Below, piece by piece: positions 6,321-10,055 of a stretch of DNA of 10,055 nucleotides (positions are counted from its first letter, which is position 1; each line of letters begins with the position of its first letter). Position numbers and translations under genes: made by a program. This stretch comes from DATMYQ01 sp035560935 (GTDB lineage: Bacteria > Bacillota > Negativicutes > Sporomusales > Sporomusaceae), in contig DATMYQ010000093.1 of assembly GCA_035560935.1 (NCBI GenBank), positions 1 through 10,055 of the forward strand, given 5' to 3'. The notes under the pieces are model-generated. The model ran no database searches. It saw only the letters and a list, made by a program, of their open reading frames with translations, and had not been told where the DNA came from.

Positions 6321-8819
6321 ATGAAAAGCATCAAAGCCCAGTTGATGCTCGCAGTAACAGTCATCGTCGGCATCGGTCTCGGTTGCGTGATGCTTACCCT
6401 CTATCTGAGCAATGACCAATTGATCCGCACAAACCTGGAAGATAAATTTTTAAAGCAGTCTCAAATTTTGGCCAATGGTTTTGACATCCACATGCAACGG
6501 GAAAAAACTGTGATCACCTCTTTTATGAAGCAAGCCCAGCCTCAATACTACGAACTGGCCGGCGATATCGGCAAAGCACAACAGTTTGTTATAAAAATGC
6601 ATCTGGACTTCCCTCAATGGAATCCGGTAACCTTTTTTCCCGATACCACGGGAAAAACTGCGATCACCAGCCTGATCGGCGTGGTCGACGCCTCCAAACT
6701 CGAATATGTTTCTTCCTTTCATCTCGGCCGGCCTTACTTTTCTGATCCCATCATTTCCATCGTTCATGGCGCTCCCATCGTTGTCGGAGTGGCCCCGATT
6801 GTCGTTAATGATAAGGTCGTAGGCGCTGTAACCGGCGGCATGCACCTGAACATTTTCACCCGCGACATCGCCGCGACAAAAATCGGCGAGCAGGGCTTTT
6901 GCATTCTGGTGTCTCCCAACGGTACCATTACCAGCCATCCCAACCCCGATTTTGTGTTGAAAAAGAAGCTCGCTGATTTGGGCAATCCCGCTTTAGTCGA
7001 AGCGTTTCACCGGATGAAAGGGAACCTGAGCGGTACCCTGATCACCGAAATCAACGGACAACCGCATCTGATCGCCTATACCCCCACCCTTGACGGCTGG
7101 GGAATTTTCGTCGCCAGCCCCACCGCTGTCGAATTCGCCGTCATTACCCGTTTGGGTTGGATGTTTCTGGCCCTGTTTGTCGCCGGCTGGCTGTTGACCA
7201 TCCAGGTCATGAACCGGATCCTCAGCTATCGGTTTACCGGTCCGGTGGCACAACTGGCTGCGTCCATGCGGCGCTGGCCCCAGACAACGCCGGGAGCAAA
7301 CGACGATCCGCAAGCTTCCCTGCCGCCGCTGGATCCGCTTGCCGTGGAACACTGGCCGCAGGAACTGCAGGCATTGCATATGTCGTACCAAAGTATGGCC
7401 GCGCAGATCCGTCAACAACTGGCAGCCATCCTGGCCGTCACCGAAAAATACACCAAAGCCTTTCGCCACTCCAGTGACGTCATCGGTCTGGTGCGTTCCC
7501 GGGATCAGTGTATTATTGAACTCAGCGACGCTTTTTTTTCTACCTTTTCCTACACCCGGGACGAGGTACTCCAGCATTCCTCTGAGGAATTCGGGCTATG
7601 GACCAATCCTGCCCAGCGTCAAAACATGTTTCAGGCATTATACCGCGGCGAGAAGGTCCAACGCCTGGAAACTCCCTGGCGTACCCGGTCCGGAGAAATC
7701 CGCCTGGGTTTGCTATCCGTTGAACTGATTAAGACGGAAGAGGAAGAATACAACCTGTTTTTATGGCAGGATATCACTGAACTGAAACGCTCCGAGCAGG
7801 CGTTGCTGCAAATGAACGCCGACCTGGAAGAAAAAGTGGAGCTGCGCACCCGGGAACTCTATTCCGCCAATATGGAACTGACGGCCATGAATGAGCAAAT
7901 GATCGCCATGAACGAAACACTGGAGTATGCTAACGAAAAACTAAAAGAAGAAGTGGCAGAACGCCGGCGGGCCGAAGAAAACCTTTCCGAATCCAACCGC
8001 CAGCTTCAATTCACATTGGAACAATTGCGCCAGGCACAAGCCAAAATGATCGAAGCGGAAAAAATTTCTTCGCTGGGAAGCCTGGTAACCGGAATTGCCC
8101 ATGAAATCAACACACCCCTGGGCAACTGTGTCACATTAGCCTCCCACCTTCATTTGGCCCTGCAAAACCTGTCTCTGGAAACAGGCAAAGAAATCCCGGA
8201 GACAACCCATAGTCAGCAATATCGGGATTATATTGAGGACAGCCGTGAAATTCTGCCGGTGCTAGTGACAAATTTATCCCAAACTGGCGAGCTCATTCGC
8301 AGTTTTCGCAACGTAGCCACCAGTCAAATCCAGGAAGACCGCCAATATTTCTACGTTGCCCCTTATTTGGACCAAGTTTTTATGGCTTTACAGCCTTCCC
8401 TGCGCAAAGCCCGTCTGCAATGGCGGATTGACTGCCCTGCCACCTTGCGCTGGGACAGTTATCCCGGCGCCCTGTCGCAAATCGTGACCCATTTAGTCAT
8501 GAACTCCATTATGCATGGTTATGCGCCGGAAGAAGCCGGAACGATTGAGTGTAGCCTTCTTGAATCCGATGATGAGATCATCATGGAATATCGGGATGAT
8601 GGCCGGGGCATGACTCCGGAGGTACTGTCCAAAGCATTTGATCCCTTTTTTACCACTAACCGAAGTACTGGCAGTGGTCTAGGCCTCTACACCGTTTACA
8701 ATTTGGTAACACAAAAGCTGTCCGGCAGCATTACCTGTACCAGTTCTCCCGGTGCCGGCACAGTCTTTGTTCTACATGCCCCCCGGTTGCAGAAAAAACC
8801 ATATGACCTCCCCCATTAG
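6321..8819 (+). CDS. Sensor histidine kinase with dCache sensor, HAMP-like linker, one PAS and HATPase
   Basis: An 832-aa membrane kinase. TM1 is ~8-29, a dCache-type periplasmic domain ~35-268, TM2 ~276-297, a HAMP-like linker ~298-366 (GPVAQL at 307-312), PAS ~377-487 and a long coiled coil ~488-580. The H-box GIAHEINTPLG has the likely phosphorylated His594. The ATPase domain has N728 in the N-box, DDGRG at 759-763, FDPFFTT at 773-779 and GSGLGL at 784-789. The first N-box Asn is replaced by His724, but the usual metal-binding second Asn is kept, so activity is expected. The Cache pocket has GRPYF at 136-140 instead of the R-x-W-Y amino-acid signature, and Met174 stands where that motif's Asp would fall, so the ligand may not be an amino acid. 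The PAS, coiled coil and kinase body are paralogous to kinase 1. No response regulator follows; the peptidase gene does, after 64 bp. Confidence 0.94.
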   Translation: MKSIKAQLMLAVTVIVGIGLGCVMLTLYLSNDQLIRTNLEDKFLKQSQILANGFDIHMQREKTVITSFMKQAQPQYYELAGDIGKAQQFVIKMHLDFPQWNPVTFFPDTTGKTAITSLIGVVDASKLEYVSSFHLGRPYFSDPIISIVHGAPIVVGVAPIVVNDKVVGAVTGGMHLNIFTRDIAATKIGEQGFCILVSPNGTITSHPNPDFVLKKKLADLGNPALVEAFHRMKGNLSGTLITEINGQPHLIAYTPTLDGWGIFVASPTAVEFAVITRLGWMFLALFVAGWLLTIQVMNRILSYRFTGPVAQLAASMRRWPQTTPGANDDPQASLPPLDPLAVEHWPQELQALHMSYQSMAAQIRQQLAAILAVTEKYTKAFRHSSDVIGLVRSRDQCIIELSDAFFSTFSYTRDEVLQHSSEEFGLWTNPAQRQNMFQALYRGEKVQRLETPWRTRSGEIRLGLLSVELIKTEEEEYNLFLWQDITELKRSEQALLQMNADLEEKVELRTRELYSANMELTAMNEQMIAMNETLEYANEKLKEEVAERRRAEENLSESNRQLQFTLEQLRQAQAKMIEAEKISSLGSLVTGIAHEINTPLGNCVTLASHLHLALQNLSLETGKEIPETTHSQQYRDYIEDSREILPVLVTNLSQTGELIRSFRNVATSQIQEDRQYFYVAPYLDQVFMALQPSLRKARLQWRIDCPATLRWDSYPGALSQIVTHLVMNSIMHGYAPEEAGTIECSLLESDDEIIMEYRDDGRGMTPEVLSKAFDPFFTTNRSTGSGLGLYTVYNLVTQKLSGSITCTSSPGAGTVFVLHAPRLQKKPYDLPH

Positions 8820-8883
8820 CTAATCTTGGGAAACCGCCGATTCGATACGAGCGTTCCCCCCGAAAACAGAAAGGATGTCGACA

Positions 8884-10055
8884 ATGAACCTTACACCTCC
8901 GTCCGAATTAGAATCCCGCGCCCGCCGCCTGCAACAGTTGCTGGCGGCCCAACAGTTAGAGGGCGCACTCATCCTGCTGAACAGCGATCTGTTTTATTTC
9001 ACCGGAACAGTGCAAAACTCGGTACTGTTTATCCCCACTGCCGGAACACCGGTCCTGATGGTGAAAAAGAGTCTTGCCCGGGCCCGTGAGGAATCGGCAC
9101 TGCAACACATTGTTCCCTTAAAAAGTCCGAAGGAAATCCCGGATATTTTGGCTTCGTTCGGCCATTCTCCACTGAAATCCGTTGGTTTGGAACTGGATGT
9201 CCTGCCGGTCAACCAGTATGAATTCTATCGCAAGGTCTTTTCTAACGTCTCATTTACCGACGTTTCGCCGGCAATCAAAGAAATCCGTGCCGTCAAATCC
9301 GCTTACGAAATTGACCGCATCCGCCAGACGATGGCGGTCCTTGACCAAGCGTTTCAAACCGTGCCTGCTTTTCTGCGGGAAGGCATGACTGAACTGGAAC
9401 TGGCGGCTCAATTCGAAGCTGAAATGCGGCGACGAGGCTATGCCGGCTGTAAAATGCGCTCTTTTAACCAGGACTTTTTTTCCGGCAATCTCTGTGCCGG
9501 CCCCAGTGGTTTCACCCCCAGTTTTTTTGACGGACCGGTAGGCGGCACCGGCCCCAGCCCGGCCCGGCCTCATGGCGCCGGTTGGAAAACCATCCGTCGT
9601 AACGAAATCGTTTACGTGGACTATGCCTGCGTTATTGACGGCTATACCGGGGATCAAACCCGCCTGTTCTGTCTCGGTGAACTTCCCGCTCATCTGACCA
9701 AAGCTTTCGACGACGCATTAAAACTGGAGGCTGCCGTCATTGCTGCGTTGAAACCCGGCACCCCAGCGGAAAATGCATATTTGTTGTCGCTCAAACTAGC
9801 CGCTGAAATGGGTTATCAGGATCATTTCATGGGCTATAAAGGCGACAGCGTCCGCTTTATCGGCCATGGTGTCGGCTTGGAGCTGGATGAACTGCCCATT
9901 TTGGCCAAGGGTCTTACCATGCCTTTGTTGCCGGGCATGACCTTTGCGCTGGAACCGAAATTCGTCTTCCCCGAAGGCGCCGTCGGCATCGAAAATACCT
10001 ATCTGATGACAGACAATGGCCCGGAGCGCCTGAGCCTCACTCCCAACGATCTGTC
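8884..10055 (+). CDS. M24-family metallopeptidase, Xaa-Pro aminopeptidase-like (C-terminus cut by window edge)
   Basis: This frame is open from ATG 8884 to the window end, 390 codons. Residues ~10-135 form a creatinase/prolidase-type N-terminal domain and ~143-390 the pita-bread catalytic domain. All five dinuclear metal ligands of the family are visible: D246 and D257 (VDYACVIDGYTGDQTR), H328 (GHGVGLELDE), E357 (ALEPKF) and E370 (GIENTY). It is therefore probably an active cytoplasmic enzyme that removes N-terminal residues next to proline, or a related dipeptidase. Exact specificity is not readable. No signal peptide is seen. The start has GAAAGGA at 8869-8875, eight bases upstream. The 64-bp gap after kinase 2 has no clear promoter or terminator, which suggests co-transcription. 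Given the family's usual length, only a short C-terminal piece is missing. Confidence 0.93.
   Translation, partial: MNLTPPSELESRARRLQQLLAAQQLEGALILLNSDLFYFTGTVQNSVLFIPTAGTPVLMVKKSLARAREESALQHIVPLKSPKEIPDILASFGHSPLKSVGLELDVLPVNQYEFYRKVFSNVSFTDVSPAIKEIRAVKSAYEIDRIRQTMAVLDQAFQTVPAFLREGMTELELAAQFEAEMRRRGYAGCKMRSFNQDFFSGNLCAGPSGFTPSFFDGPVGGTGPSPARPHGAGWKTIRRNEIVYVDYACVIDGYTGDQTRLFCLGELPAHLTKAFDDALKLEAAVIAALKPGTPAENAYLLSLKLAAEMGYQDHFMGYKGDSVRFIGHGVGLELDELPILAKGLTMPLLPGMTFALEPKFVFPEGAVGIENTYLMTDNGPERLSLTPNDL

Noticed and set aside
8820..8883. A promoter or terminator between kinase 2 and the peptidase gene.
   Set aside because: I saw only a weak GGGAA/TTCCC pairing with a long loop, no T-run and no credible -35/-10 pair.
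8826..9089. A short plus-strand frame overlapping the start of the peptidase gene.
   Set aside because: It is a different frame from the conserved M24 protein, with no recognisable motif. It is a shadow.

Overview
This 10-kb window has a GC content a little above 50% and reads as an ordinary bacterial chromosome, most likely from a double-membrane Firmicute of the Negativicutes (Sporomusa/Pelosinus-like). That guess rests on remembered protein style, namely large multi-domain sensor kinases with an HE[IM]NTP H-box, strong GGAGG-type ribosome binding sites and overall base composition. It was not tested by any search.

From left to right: (1) a major facilitator superfamily (MFS) efflux-type transporter on the minus strand, missing only its extreme C-terminus at the window edge. 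It has its own extended -10 promoter and a Fur/PerR-like palindrome upstream. (2) A hybrid-input histidine kinase on the minus strand: secretion signal, periplasmic amino-acid-type solute-binding domain, membrane segment, two PAS domains, coiled coil, H-box, ATPase. (3) A diguanylate cyclase on the minus strand: extracytoplasmic Cache-like domain, GAF, GGEEF with an I-site. It lies directly upstream of kinase 1, so the two probably form an operon. A MITE-like inverted-repeat element of about 78 bp sits in the gap between them. (4) A 189-bp divergent intergenic region with a perfect 7-2-7 inverted repeat touching the Shine-Dalgarno of the next gene. (5) A second histidine kinase on the plus strand: dCache, HAMP-like linker, one PAS, coiled coil, H-box, ATPase. 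(6) An M24-family (Xaa-Pro aminopeptidase-like) metallopeptidase on the plus strand, cut by the right edge and probably co-transcribed with kinase 2.

The core of the window is a sensory cluster. Two paralogous kinases carry the same PAS/coiled-coil/kinase body but different external sensors, and they flank a c-di-GMP synthase that has a third type of input. There is no response regulator, receiver domain or HPt domain in the window, so the partners must be encoded elsewhere. Conserved ligand residues in kinase 1 suggest it senses an amino-acid-like compound. Any link from this to the neighbouring peptidase is speculative. I found no CRISPR array, RNA gene, prophage or complete insertion sequence, and nothing that I would defend as a wholly new system.
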